From positions 100,875,439 to 100,939,438 of the forward strand of contig NC_084850.1 of the NCBI RefSeq assembly GCF_033115175.1: a DNA stretch of 64,000 nt, given 5' to 3'. The DNA is from Lepus europaeus. Its lineage: Eukaryota > Chordata > Mammalia > Lagomorpha > Leporidae. The notes beneath the pieces were generated by a model. That model was not told where the DNA came from. It ran no database searches and saw only the letters and a program-made list of their open reading frames with translations. Position numbers and translations under genes: made by a program. Below, in pieces: positions 57,701 through 63,810 of this stretch. The first letter of the stretch is position 1; each line of letters starts with the position of its first letter.

Positions 57701-57814
57701 GATGGCTCGTTTGTTTCTTAGGACATGGAAGTTCTGTCCCAGGAAATTGTGCGGCTCAGCAAGGAGTGCGTGGGGTCCCCTGACCCAGACTTAGAGCCGG
57801 GAGAAACCAGCTAA
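31207..57814 (+). CDS. GRIPAP1: GRIPAP1 (GRASP-1), GRIP1-associated coiled-coil protein (26 coding exons)
   Basis: Cytosolic coiled-coil scaffold that binds GRIP1 and acts as a Rab4 effector on recycling endosomes, supporting AMPA-receptor recycling. The 26 coding exons listed separately join in phase to 836 codons, starting [14 protein letters not shown] and ending [11 protein letters not shown]. This is five fewer than human (841), explained by a shorter Ala/Pro loop in exon 7. Nearly the whole product is heptad-rich Glu/Gln/Lys/Leu coiled coil; the exception is a Ser-rich linker around residues 640-690 ([20 protein letters not shown]). There are no membrane or catalytic segments. The start is the ATG at 31207 in a CpG-rich first exon. 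Introns 11 and 25 use GC donors; all others are GT-AG. Intron 11 contains a homogeneous 45-bp minisatellite. Identity is near certain from exon-by-exon agreement with human GRIPAP1. Confidence 0.97.
31330..32780 (+). repeat. Degenerate repeat-like tract, GRIPAP1 intron 1
   Basis: G-rich sequence in which phrases such as ACCATT...GTGG and GAGATTCTG recur at roughly 30-55 bp without an exact unit. It resembles a decayed minisatellite. Confidence 0.35.
33127..33193 (+). CDS. GRIPAP1: GRIPAP1 exon 2
   Basis: [20 protein letters not shown] then GV; acceptor CTAAAG, donor TTG|GTAAGC. Start of the first coiled coil. Confidence 0.95.
33344..33405 (+). CDS. GRIPAP1: GRIPAP1 exon 3
   Basis: [20 protein letters not shown] then K; donor AAG|GTACCT. 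Confidence 0.95.
34149..34170 (+). repeat. (AC)n microsatellite
   Basis: ACACACAC run in GRIPAP1 intron 3. Confidence 0.9.
34421..34447 (+). CDS. GRIPAP1: GRIPAP1 exon 4 (27 nt)
   Basis: Nine codons, ALSKSKKAQ. Very small in-frame exon with acceptor TTCAG and donor CAG|GTAAGG; skipping it would keep the frame. Confidence 0.93.
34619..35270 (+). repeat. Pyrimidine-rich tract, GRIPAP1 intron 4
   Basis: About 650 bp that is overwhelmingly C+T on the coding strand, including an 80-nt pure pyrimidine run at 34806-34885. It ends about 50 nt before exon 5. Confidence 0.85.
35322..35429 (+). CDS. GRIPAP1: GRIPAP1 exon 5
   Basis: 36 codons, [20 protein letters not shown] to LMAEFSK. Preceded by about 650 bp of pyrimidine-rich intron. 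Confidence 0.95.
35953..36263 (-). mobile_element. CSINE, old
   Basis: AAAGATTTCTTTATTTGAAAG to CACAATGTTGGCCCC. Confidence 0.88.
36375..36752 (+). mobile_element. CSINE with (TA)n
   Basis: Target repeats AAATTCARTAACT (36361, 36753); internal TA microsatellite 36686-36737. Confidence 0.92.
36686..36737 (+). repeat. (TA)n microsatellite
   Basis: About 50 bp of alternating TA inside a CSINE tail. Confidence 0.95.
36890..37243 (-). mobile_element. CSINE, young subfamily
   Basis: TTTTTGACAGGCAGAGTGGAC to TACTGTGCCGGCC, inserted in the A-rich tail of the next SINE. Confidence 0.92.
37248..37570 (-). mobile_element. CSINE
   Basis: TTTTTTGAGAGGCAGAGTCA to GAGCCACAATGTTTTGCTCC. Confidence 0.88.
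37628..38010 (+). mobile_element. CSINE with long (TC)n
   Basis: GGAGCTGGCGCTGTGGTGTA head; about 100 bp of TC-rich microsatellite (37864-37960). Confidence 0.92.
38029..38357 (+). mobile_element. CSINE, old
   Basis: TTCCATGTGGGAACTAAGG through CTACCTTTCAAATAAGTAAC. Confidence 0.82.
38430..38690 (+). mobile_element. MIR
   Basis: GACTCTGGGGCCAGAAGGCC, TTAAAATGGAAATGCTGACA and AACAGGGCCTTGGCAC follow MIR order. Confidence 0.7.
38901..39126 (-). mobile_element. CSINE, old
   Basis: (GA)n followed by TCTCCCATCCTCTGGTTTAC; ends AGCCAAACATCTGCCTCC. Confidence 0.82.
39400..39565. mobile_element. L2-like LINE fragment
   Basis: TTTCAACAAAGAGTTACTGAG followed by TATGTTATGGCTATACAGTTG resembles the L2 3' end. 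Confidence 0.55.
39592..39925 (-). mobile_element. CSINE
   Basis: AAAGATTTATTTATTTATTT to CACCACAGTGGTGACCCC. Confidence 0.92.
40391..40718 (-). mobile_element. CSINE, old
   Basis: TTTATTTACTTGAAAATCAG to CACCACAAGACCAGCCCC. Confidence 0.88.
40719..41015 (-). mobile_element. CSINE with (CA)n, old
   Basis: TTTGTTTGAGAGGCGCACAC to CCACACCAAATGCCCGCCC. Confidence 0.85.
41047..41368 (-). mobile_element. CSINE
   Basis: AAAATATTTATTTGTTTATTT to ACACCACAGCACTGGCCCC. Confidence 0.9.
41583..41733 (+). CDS. GRIPAP1: GRIPAP1 exon 6
   Basis: [20 protein letters not shown] through [17 protein letters not shown]. Donor G|GTACTG is followed 20 nt later by a 55-bp tandem duplication. Confidence 0.95.
41754..41863 (+). 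repeat. 55-bp perfect tandem duplication
   Basis: Two copies (41754-41808, 41809-41863), identical as read, starting GGGTGGCGACCTTGGAATTT, 20 nt inside GRIPAP1 intron 6. Confidence 0.95.
42559..42728 (+). CDS. GRIPAP1: GRIPAP1 exon 7
   Basis: [20 protein letters not shown], then [20 protein letters not shown] to GLE. The loop reads [12 protein letters not shown] and lacks five residues present in human (TVLAPMPLAE), which accounts for 836 rather than 841 residues. Confidence 0.95.
42918..42965 (+). CDS. GRIPAP1: GRIPAP1 exon 8
   Basis: 16 codons, [16 protein letters not shown]. Confidence 0.95.
43190..43260. repeat. (ATTC)n run and L2-like fragment
   Basis: TTCATTCATTCATTCATTC followed by AGCATTTATAGATTCCTGAT. 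Confidence 0.6.
43380..43530 (+). mobile_element. MIR fragment
   Basis: CTCAGTTTGTCCATTTGTAA then TTGGGGCTGTTCTGAGCAC and CGAGATAACATGAATAAATC. Confidence 0.65.
43596..43627 (+). CDS. GRIPAP1: GRIPAP1 exon 9
   Basis: 32-nt exon, [10 protein letters not shown] plus two bases of a split Ser; donor AG|GTAATT. Confidence 0.93.
43718..43765 (+). CDS. GRIPAP1: GRIPAP1 exon 10
   Basis: [16 protein letters not shown] plus a split Arg codon; only 90 nt of intron separates it from exon 9. Confidence 0.94.
43887..43986 (+). CDS. GRIPAP1: GRIPAP1 exon 11 (GC splice donor)
   Basis: [20 protein letters not shown] then [14 protein letters not shown]. The donor is CAG|GCAAGT, a classic GC-type 5' splice site. 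No GT lies at the required boundary, and the next exon continues SLAELRDQ in phase. The minisatellite begins 24 nt downstream. Confidence 0.94.
44003..45006 (+). repeat. 45-bp minisatellite, 22 near-identical units, GRIPAP1 intron 11
   Basis: The unit boundary CCTGG recurs at 44011 and 45001, 990 bp apart, exactly 22 x 45. The unit contains CTGGGGTAGAGACCAGGGC, then TGGGTGTCTGGGGAGG, then TCTGAGGTCC. Only two differences are seen: the entry unit reads GAGAT, and one unit near 44341 reads CAGCGCTGGG. Because 45 is a multiple of three and the unit lacks stops in several frames, long repetitive reading frames of about 385-390 codons appear on both strands; they are not genes. Four G-runs per unit could form a G-quadruplex in the transcript. 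Confidence 0.98.
45007..46370 (+). repeat. Decayed minisatellite-like sequence beside the 45-bp array
   Basis: Phrases such as TCTGAGACTC, TCTGAGGTCCC, TCTGAGGCTCCTGGGG and GGGACCAGG recur every 40-90 bp at varied divergence, filling the rest of intron 11. Confidence 0.6.
46379..46456 (+). CDS. GRIPAP1: GRIPAP1 exon 12
   Basis: [20 protein letters not shown] then RALQDQ; donor CAG|GTACGT. Confidence 0.95.
46701..46793 (+). CDS. GRIPAP1: GRIPAP1 exon 13
   Basis: [20 protein letters not shown] then [11 protein letters not shown]. Confidence 0.95.
47085..47760 (-). mobile_element. Old L1 (L1M-type) 3' region, split by a CSINE
   Basis: CACCACCCAGATTAAGATAC, CTTCATATAAATGGAATTAG and AATATTCCATTGTATGAATAG follow the antisense L1M 3' UTR. 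It ends close to GRIPAP1 exon 14. Confidence 0.75.
47314..47675 (-). mobile_element. CSINE within L1
   Basis: Target repeats CCATCTGKTCTTTT (47300, 47676); internal GAGACAGA-type purine tract. Confidence 0.93.
47766..47900 (+). CDS. GRIPAP1: GRIPAP1 exon 14
   Basis: [20 protein letters not shown] to [10 protein letters not shown]. Its acceptor tract lies immediately downstream of an old L1 fragment. Confidence 0.95.
48159..48485 (-). mobile_element. CSINE
   Basis: TTTTTTAAAGCTTTATTTAT to ACCACAGCACCAGCCCC, with CCAATTYTTT flanking repeats. Confidence 0.92.
48520..48643. mobile_element. Short palindromic mariner-like element, second copy
   Basis: GGGTATTTCAAAAAGTTCATG at one end and CACAAACTTTTTGAGGG at the other are near reverse complements. 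Internal AAATCCACACATAGTTTTG matches the element in TFE3 intron 8. Confidence 0.65.
48677..48725 (+). repeat. (TA)n/(TATACA)n microsatellite
   Basis: Alternating TA with ACATA interruptions. Confidence 0.93.
48778..49040 (-). mobile_element. CSINE, 5' end cut by adjacent CSINE
   Basis: GATTTATTTATTTATTTATT to GCTGGTGCTGCAGGCAGC; joined directly to the next element. Confidence 0.88.
49041..49375 (-). mobile_element. CSINE
   Basis: TTTTTATGTATTTGAAAGGT to CCACGCCACAATGCCAGCCC. Confidence 0.9.
49504..49610 (-). mobile_element. CSINE, internally deleted
   Basis: GTATTTGAAAGGCAGAGTGA runs straight into CACCCCATATGAGATGCCC; about 200 bp is missing. Confidence 0.82.
49612..49912 (+). mobile_element. 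CSINE
   Basis: CAGCATCTCATATTGGGAGC to GCCTTTCAAACAAATAAACC. Confidence 0.88.
50180..50275 (+). CDS. GRIPAP1: GRIPAP1 exon 15
   Basis: [20 protein letters not shown] then [12 protein letters not shown]; acceptor GCATTAG. Confidence 0.95.
50580..50792 (+). CDS. GRIPAP1: GRIPAP1 exon 16
   Basis: 71 codons, [20 protein letters not shown] to LRGQIREEK; highly charged coiled coil and the longest coding exon of the gene. Confidence 0.95.
50929..51042 (+). CDS. GRIPAP1: GRIPAP1 exon 17
   Basis: [20 protein letters not shown] to [10 protein letters not shown]; donor GAG|GTGAGT. Confidence 0.95.
51385..51605 (+). mobile_element. MIR, well preserved
   Basis: TTTGAATCCTGGCTGGGCCA, CTAGCTGTGTGCCCTTCGGC, GGGGATAATAATACCTAG and TGGCATGTAGTAAGCG run in the MIR order. 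Confidence 0.9.
51786..51863 (+). CDS. GRIPAP1: GRIPAP1 exon 18
   Basis: [20 protein letters not shown] then HAAELK; CAG-rich start encodes a Gln run. Confidence 0.95.
51967..52062 (+). CDS. GRIPAP1: GRIPAP1 exon 19
   Basis: [20 protein letters not shown] to [10 protein letters not shown]. Confidence 0.95.
52165..52221 (+). CDS. GRIPAP1: GRIPAP1 exon 20
   Basis: 19 codons, [19 protein letters not shown]; donor GCG|GTAAGA. Confidence 0.95.
52318..52417 (+). CDS. GRIPAP1: GRIPAP1 exon 21
   Basis: [20 protein letters not shown] to ILTNSKNRS plus a split Gly codon. Confidence 0.95.
52495..52870 (+). repeat. Pyrimidine-rich tract, GRIPAP1 intron 21
   Basis: C+T-dominated coding strand; a similar tract continues at 53390-53850 up to exon 22. 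Confidence 0.75.
53855..53985 (+). CDS. GRIPAP1: GRIPAP1 exon 22
   Basis: [20 protein letters not shown] then [20 protein letters not shown]; the Ser-rich linker between coiled coils. Donor AGG|GTAAGG. Confidence 0.95.
54358..54690 (-). mobile_element. CSINE with (CA)n
   Basis: AATCTACTTGAAAATCAGAG to TGCACCACAATGCTTGCTCC. Confidence 0.88.
54882..55212 (+). mobile_element. CSINE
   Basis: Target repeats AAACCTAAATGAG (54869) and AAACCCTAAATGAG (55213). Confidence 0.93.
55787..55909 (+). CDS. GRIPAP1: GRIPAP1 exon 23
   Basis: [20 protein letters not shown] to EKWMLEEK. Confidence 0.95.
56049..56142 (+). CDS. GRIPAP1: GRIPAP1 exon 24
   Basis: [20 protein letters not shown] to TYVMDSRI; donor G|GTCAGT. 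Confidence 0.95.
56330..56720 (+). repeat. Pyrimidine-rich tract, GRIPAP1 intron 24
   Basis: C+T-dominated coding strand with many TCTC/CCTT runs. Confidence 0.75.
56724..56860 (-). mobile_element. MIR-like fragment
   Basis: GGAGGGTTTACTGTGTGCTC and CACAGCTAGGAACAGAGCTG resemble the reverse MIR. Confidence 0.5.
56966..57120 (+). CDS. GRIPAP1: GRIPAP1 exon 25 (GC splice donor)
   Basis: [20 protein letters not shown] to KNMHLHK. The donor is AAG|GCAAGT, the second GC-type donor in this gene; the next exon continues DMEVLSQE in phase. Confidence 0.94.
57210..57360 (+). repeat. Degenerate ATCC/CATT tetranucleotide stretch
   Basis: CCATCCACCCACTCATCCATT and relatives in GRIPAP1 intron 25; opposite in sense to the GGAT array downstream. 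Confidence 0.6.
57722..57814 (+). CDS. GRIPAP1: GRIPAP1 exon 26 (terminal coding)
   Basis: 30 codons plus [21 protein letters not shown] to LEPGETS. Acceptor TTTCTTAG. Confidence 0.95.
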   Translation, partial: DMEVLSQEIVRLSKECVGSPDPDLEPGETS

Positions 57815-57923
57815 AAAGATCTGCAGGCTACACCCCCCTCCCCTCCCACAGGATGCCCTTCCCTTGGGCTGTGGTGGAAAAATGGGGACTGGCAAGAAAA
57901 TCAAATAGTTTGGGAGACTGGAC

Positions 57924-57929
57924 ATTAAA
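57924..57929 (+). terminator. GRIPAP1: GRIPAP1 candidate poly(A) signal ATTAAA
   Basis: Common variant signal 110 nt after the stop, with a GTGTT-containing stretch about 25 nt downstream. An alternative AATAAA lies at 58544-58549; sequence alone does not decide between them. Confidence 0.55.
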
Positions 57930-58564
57930 GGGGCTAGAGGCCTGACAGCTGGTGTTAATGACCCTGTCTCAGGGCAGAAGCCTGTGGAGAGTGGGGTCCT
58001 AAGGGAAGGGGCAGCGGGTCCCAAGGGAAGGGGCAGGTATTTCTCCTTCTTAGCCCTGGCTCCCAGGCGCTTCTGCCTTCATCTCTGCATGAGCTCTCCC
58101 TCCCAGAGACCAACTCTTTTTTATTTTATTTTATTTTTTAATTTATGTCTGGAAGCCTGGCTACTCTGCATTTGGGATCGGGGATGTTGGGTGGGGGCGC
58201 GGTCCATGTTCAGCGTTCTAGCAACATGTGTGTGTGTGTGTGTAAAGGCTGTGCAGCCAAAATACCACCTGGCCAGACGGGCCCACCCACTGACTGTCTG
58301 ATCTCGTTCTTTTCAACCAGGAGGAGTGTGCGGGCCGGGGGGTGGGGGGGGATGTCACATCACTGGGATGGGGAGGGCAGTCTCTGGTTGCAACCTTACT
58401 CTCCTTCTCCCATCCTGTATGTATTTACTGTGGACCAACCTCTGAAACTGAGCAGAGGACGAACATCTGCAGATGTGTATGTGGGTGGATATGCATGGAG
58501 TTGTGCATGTAGAGGCGGCGTCTGATGGGAAGGAGGATGGGTAAATAAACAGAAGGTTGCATGG

Positions 58565-58990
58565 ACCCGTGATGGATAGATTGGGAACTAAATGGATGGA
58601 TGGATAGGTGGCTGAATGAATAAATGGAGATGTAAATGGACAGATGTATAGCTGCATGGACAAATGGGTGGATGAATTAGTAAGTAGATGGACAGGTAAC
58701 GAGTAAATGGACGCATTGACGGGGAAAGTGGATGGATGAGCTCATGAATGGGAAGTTAAAGAGTGGCTGCATAAAAGACGGGTGGATGGACAGATGAGTG
58801 GAGAACGGATACATACAGATGGTGAATGGGTAGGTGGATGAGGTGAGCATACAAATGGACGAGTTGGGTGGAGTAATGACTAAATGGACAGATGGGTGGG
58901 TGGAAGGATGAGTAGAGTGATTATGTGGATGGGAGCATGGGTGGGTGGGTGGAGGGATGAAGACATGGACATGGCAGGATTGTGGTAAGT
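58565..58990 (+). repeat. Degenerate (GGAT)n array
   Basis: About 420 bp of GGATGGATGGATA-like sequence decayed into GGACAGATG, GGTGGATG and AAATGGA variants. Confidence 0.85.
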
Positions 58991-59094
58991 GAGCAAATGG
59001 AAGATTACATGGGCGTGTGAACTGATGGAAAGGCTAGCCTTGCTGCTCCCCGAGCACCACCCACCTTTCATTACTTGAGATTAGGCATCCTCTG

Positions 59095-59240
59095 TGTCAT
59101 CCCTGTCACATCACTTCGTGTAATACCCTAGGAGGACACTGTCAAGATAGGACAGTTGAGGAAACAATACAAGTCACTTGTTTAAGGGCACAGCGACTCA
59201 GTGGAACAGCTGGAGTAGGAACCCACCCATGCCTGCCAGA
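59095..59240 (-). mobile_element. MIR fragment
   Basis: ACAGTTGAGGAAACAATACA, GTCACTTGTTTAAGGGCACAG and AGCTGGAGTAGGAACCCA follow the reverse MIR. Confidence 0.75.
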
Positions 59241-59899
59241 GGCGCTCCCTGATCCATGCTCTGTGCTCCTGCCACCCAGGAACAGAGCCCTCTAGGGGCA
59301 GAGGTGTGACTTGAGGCCAGCCACTGGATGTGAACCGCTCCGAGTGGGGCTGCCTGGGATAGAACCTGGTGGGGGCGTAGGGCCTGGATTGTCCCCATCT
59401 GCACTTCCCTTACTGCTCATTTCACATCCAGAGAGAGGAAGATGCACGCTCCAGTGCCAGAGCATAAATCTTAGGGCGGGGGGGGGGGGGGGGAGGGGAT
59501 GGGGGGGGTGGCTTTGGAGGCAGGGCCATATAGAGGATCCCTCATACCAATTATCCCCACCCCCCAGCCCTGTTTCTTCTGCCCTTCCATAGCCTGGGGG
59601 GCAGGGAGGGGACACAGCGCTGCATCATCCCCCGTGGCACTCCGCTCTGGGGCCATTAACAGACGCCTCCCCATCGATCGGATCTGCTAAGTGCTGCTGA
59701 TTCAGGCCAGTGGGGGGTGGGGGCCCCCTGGGGGCAGAGGGGGGTAGGAGCTGGGCAGGAAGAGGGGGGGAGTCCAGGAAGGAGGTGGGGAGAACTGGCA
59801 AAACTCCCTGCCACCCCCATTTTCCAGATGACGCGACTGAGGCCCAACCAGCTTTGTAGGAGGCGGAGTCTCCCCAGGGTCCCTCTCAGGCTGTCCTAG

Positions 59900-60082
59900 G
59901 GGAGGGGGCTCTGGGAGCCACAAGGCCCCTCCCTGCCTCTCTCTCCATCTCCCGGCAAGCTCGGAGGGGCGGGGAGAGAGAGCCAGAGGAGAACTCCCGG
60001 CAGCTCTGCAGAGGGGTCAGGAGCTTCGGTGCTTGGTACCCCCAGCCCCACCGCTCTTGCTGCTGCTGCAGCGGGGACACAG
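59900..60082 (+). promoter_or_regulatory. KCND1: KCND1 candidate promoter and non-coding leader exon
   Basis: GC-rich DNA with an Sp1-type GGGGCGGGG (59966-59974) leads into a segment ending CAG|GTGAGG at 60082/60083, a strong splice-donor match. It lies 1.4 kb before the KCND1 ATG. The leader may be spliced or continuous; the acceptor cannot be chosen from sequence. Confidence 0.45.
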
Positions 60083-61498
60083 GTGAGGACAGCCCCATGG
60101 GGAGGGGGAGGGGACCACCAGTGTCACAGTCCTTGTCCTTCCCTGGTCCAGCCCCCATGCCCTAGCCCATTCTGGGACAGTCCCCCGGGGTCCCACCAGA
60201 TCTTGTCTTTCCAGAGACCCAGCCCCCTTCCCCTGCCTGTGCCGCCTTCTCTCCTAGGCCTGGCTGTGGCTGCTTCTCTTCCTCTTCCTCCTCCTCCTCC
60301 TGCTGCCGCTGTCGCTACTGCCGCTGCCCAGCACGCACCGCCAGCCCCTCGGGGTGTGGTTTCCCCAGACCTGCCCCCAAGGTGGGACCGAGCCTTCTCC
60401 CGGACTCCCCCCGCCAGCCTCCTTCAAGGTCTTGCAGTCCCCTCCCTGATTCAGACACACCCAACTCCCCTCAACACCCCCCCTCCAGCCCCTTCCTCTT
60501 ATCTTAGTCTTTAGGGATCCCCGGGTTCCTCTGGGGCTGTGCCCAACTTCTGTCCAATTGAGTCCTGGTCCCTTGGGCTTCCCCAGGCCCCCTTTTCCTG
60601 CCTGCAGGACTCCTGAGGGTGTGGGAGGGGCTCTGTCAGCCTCTCCAGATAGTCCCCAGGTAGCTCTCAGCCTCTCAAAATGTAACCCAGCCCCTTTTGC
60701 CGCCCTGGCCAGTCCCACTAGGGGGCTCACCTCGCTTGCCTTCCCCAGCACTCCTGCAAGGTGGAGACGACCGCCACCTCCACACACATCCCCCGGGCGA
60801 GTCTCAGCAGCTCAGGTACTCCGGAGACAGCTTTCAGCCTCCCTGCAAGCTCCTGGTTCTGTAGCCACCCCTCGAGATGCACTAGCCCCCTTTCCACATC
60901 TGTAAGGGGGTTCCAACCCCTTTATCATTCCTCCAGAAATCTTGATGGTTTGGACAGCCCTCCTAGCTTTTGTCAGCCCCTCCTTGAAGCCCCCTGCCCC
61001 TTCCAGACTCTGCCTCTTTCAGGCACCTGTGGTCCCACTTCCACTCCTCTGAATGCCCCAGTCTCCTCGCCAGCCCTGCCAGGGGGTTCCAGGCCCTTTT
61101 TCCTTTCCTAAGAACTCCGGAGAGTGTGACAGCCCCTCACGTGTTTGTTGGCCCCTCTAGACACCCCCAGTCACCTCTCAGGCATATGTTGGCCCCTCTA
61201 CAAACATCTAAGTCTCTAAATCCTCCCTCAGACACCCTGTGGCCCCTTCAGACACTGTAGCTCTTGCTTGGTCCCTTGTGACATTGTCTGGCCCCCTCCT
61301 AGACCCTCTAAATGCCCCCCATGCTCCTGCCCGTCTCTCTAGTTCCTCCTCCTGGTTCCTCTTGGCCTCTCTAGACACCCCCCAGTATCCTTGTCTGAGT
61401 GGCCTAGGGCCTCTCCAAGCCCCCCACCATCCTGGAGACAGCTACATTCTCCTAAAGGCCACTCCCCCCAAGTCTCCGTGGGCCTGGGGAGCGGCAGG
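60083..61498 (+). other. KCND1: KCND1 leader region (5' UTR or leader intron)
   Basis: C/T-rich sequence without a convincing coding region. From about 60700 to 61400 it repeats degenerate phrases of the form TGGCCCCTCTAGACACCC. The KCND1 reading frame stays open a little upstream of the ATG, but that extension is low-complexity and unlike any known KCND1 start. Confidence 0.5.
60700..61400 (+). repeat. Degenerate TGGCCCCTCTAGACACC-type repeats, KCND1 leader
   Basis: Variants of the phrase occur at about 61151, 61191, 61232, 61280 and 61366, plus weaker relatives upstream. Confidence 0.5.
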
Positions 61499-62619
61499 AT
61501 GGCGGCAGGTGTGGCCACGTGGCTACCTTTTGCCCGGGCGGCTGCAGTGGGCTGGCTTCCCCTGGCCCAGCAACCGCTGCCCCCGGCGCCGGGGGTGAAA
61601 GCATCTCGAGGAGATGAGGTTCTGGTGGTGAACGTGAGTGGCAGGCGCTTTGAGACCTGGAAGAACACGCTGGACCGCTACCCAGACACTTTGTTGGGCA
61701 GCTCGGAGAAGGAGTTCTTCTACGATGCTGACTCCGGCGAGTATTTCTTTGACCGGGACCCGGACATGTTCCGGCACGTGCTAAACTTCTACCGCACGGG
61801 CCGGCTGCACTGCCCGCGCCAGGAGTGCATCCAAGCCTTCGACGAAGAGCTGGCCTTCTATGGCCTGGTCCCCGAGCTTGTGGGTGACTGCTGCCTTGAA
61901 GAGTATCGGGACCGCAAGAAGGAGAACGCCGAGCGCCTGGCTGAGGACGACGAGGCCGAGCAGACCGGGGACGGTCCAGCATTGCCGGCTGGCAGCTCCA
62001 TCCGGCAGCGGCTGTGGCGGGCCTTTGAGAACCCGCACACGAGCACCGCAGCCCTCGTTTTCTACTATGTGACTGGCTTTTTCATCGCCGTGTCGGTCAT
62101 TGCCAATGTGGTGGAGACCATCCCGTGCCGGGGCCCTGCACGGCGGCCCCCGAGGGAGCAGCCCTGTGGCGACCGCTTCCCACTGGCCTTTTTCTGCATG
62201 GACACAGCCTGTGTGCTCATCTTCACAGGTGAATATCTCTTGCGGCTGTTTGCCGCACCCAGCCGCTGCCGCTTCTTGCGGAGTGTCATGAGCCTCATTG
62301 ACGTGGTGGCCATCCTGCCCTACTACATTGGGCTTTTGGTGCCCAAGAATGAGGATGTCTCTGGCGCCTTCGTCACCCTGCGTGTGTTCCGGGTGTTCCG
62401 TATCTTCAAGTTCTCCAGGCATTCCCAGGGCTTGCGGATTCTGGGCTACACCCTCAAGAGCTGTGCCTCTGAGCTGGGCTTCCTCCTCTTTTCCCTCACC
62501 ATGGCCATCATCATCTTCGCCACTGTGATGTTCTATGCTGAGAAGGGCACAAGCAAGACCAACTTTACGAGCATCCCGGCGGCCTTCTGGTATACCATTG
62601 TCACCATGACCACACTCGG
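61499..62619 (+). CDS. KCND1: KCND1 (Kv4.1) coding exon 1, gene continues beyond window
   Basis: Pore-forming subunit of the somatodendritic A-type K+ channel in the plasma membrane; it assembles as a tetramer with KChIP and DPP partners. The exon encodes 373 residues plus two bases of the next Gly codon. Order: hydrophobic N-terminus [20 protein letters not shown] (KChIP-binding, inactivation), T1 tetramerisation domain from about residue 38 with the HX5CX20CC zinc motif (HCPRQEC...DCC) of non-Shaker Kv channels, S1 ([19 protein letters not shown]), S2 ([20 protein letters not shown]), S3 ([18 protein letters not shown]), voltage-sensing S4 ([19 protein letters not shown]), S5 ([20 protein letters not shown]), and pore helix [12 protein letters not shown]. 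The GT donor at 62620 splits the selectivity filter TLG|YGD. S6 and the C-terminus lie outside the window. The ATG matches human MAAG. Confidence 0.97.
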
Positions 62620-63384
62620 GTGAGTGCAGACCCTGTGTTAGGAGCTGCCCCATCAACCACACTCGCCCCTGCTATAAAATTAGGAAGGCTGGCTGAATGA
62701 AGGATCTCTTTCTCCCCTTTGGTGCTTCACTTGTTCCTAGGTAAAAACTGAGGGAACTGGACACGAGTCTTGAAACCCCTCCCAGTTCTCACAATACCTG
62801 GATTTCCCAGGCCAGGAGACTTGGGTATGAGGGTTGTCTTTGCTTTTTTGCTGTTGGTATTTTCTCAGAGCCTCAGTTTCCCCCTTTGTGAAATGGGAAC
62901 TGATGACTCCCTCTTATCATCTAGAGAGGATACTGACATCATGGTTGTGAACGTTTTCTGAATGTTTCTGGTGCAGGACACACAGGTATTGGCTTTCTAT
63001 CGCTCTTTTTTCTGTTCCAAGAACCCATGTCTCCCAATCTACTAGAATTCTCTGCTGTGTGGGACACTGCTTCTGTGGATTTGTGATTCCTTGATGGTTC
63101 CCAGAACAAGATTTTTTTTTTTAACTGCCAATTTCTGAGATTGGGATAAAAGTATCATATGGAATCACCAAACCCATGACACTCTTAAACACGTCATCTA
63201 GGGCAGCTGCTGTGATTCTTCTCTAAATTTCCATCACCGTGATTAGGTATACCGTTGGTGCTCAGTATCTCCTGTTGAATGAATGACTCAATGAATTGGC
63301 CTTGCTCAGTACCTTAATACAGGTACAGAAAAAATAGATTTAGCGTTTCTAAGGAGTGGAAATTAATTCTGGTTACAGGTTCAG

Positions 63385-63510
63385 GGTGAGAGCAACAAAT
63401 ATTGAGCCCTGACAGCGGATTGGCACTGGGTGTTTGATGTCTTTTACCCTATTAAGTCCTTTTATGCTATTCCTCCACCCTGTGAGGGTGGATGGCTGCC
63501 CGTGTCTCGC
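63385..63510 (-). mobile_element. MIR-like fragment, KCND1 intron 1
   Basis: ATTGAGCCCTGACAGCGG, ACCCTATTAAGTCCTTTTAT and CCCTGTGAGGGTGGATGG resemble the reverse MIR. Confidence 0.6.
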
Positions 63511-63714
63511 GGTCGAGGACACGGTGCGGGATGACACATCACAGAGCCCAAGGTGGCCAAGTTGGAGGGACTTCTTAGCAGAGTCCTGAGTGCTTAAAAT
63601 GAGTCAAAATACACGAAGCAAGCAGGCAGGGCCAACCCAGGGCCAGCCTGAGCCCAGGCCGAGAGGCTGAAGCCTGCAGAGGCTGTGTTTCTCTGGTGGA
63701 GTTCTGATTGCTGC

Positions 63715-63810
63715 TGTGGTAGGACACAGGTCTGCTGTGTGGTCTTGGGCAAGTCAGTTATGGAATCTCCCAGAGCTTCCGTTCACCTCTCTGGGAAACA
63801 AGTGAGTCAG
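63715..63810 (+). mobile_element. MIR fragment, KCND1 intron 1
   Basis: GTGTGGTCTTGGGCAAGTCA followed by GGAATCTCCCAGAGCTTCCG matches the MIR core. Confidence 0.65.

Larger units (their letters stand above)
57930..59900. other. GRIPAP1-KCND1 intergenic region
   Basis: About 2 kb without a recognisable gene. It holds a possible extended GRIPAP1 3' end (to about 58560), a short GT run near 58229-58243, a degenerate GGAT array (58565-58990), a MIR-like piece (59095-59240) and G-runs near 59477-59510. Confidence 0.6.

Noticed and set aside
61391-61498. Upstream extension of the KCND1 protein
   Set aside because: The frame is open, but it begins at a non-ATG codon and encodes Pro/Ser-rich sequence unlike Kv4 N-termini; the conserved start is MAAG at 61499.
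61781-62662. Antisense open frame of about 290 codons opposite KCND1
   Set aside because: Codon-bias shadow of the GC-rich KCND1 exon; no recognisable domain.
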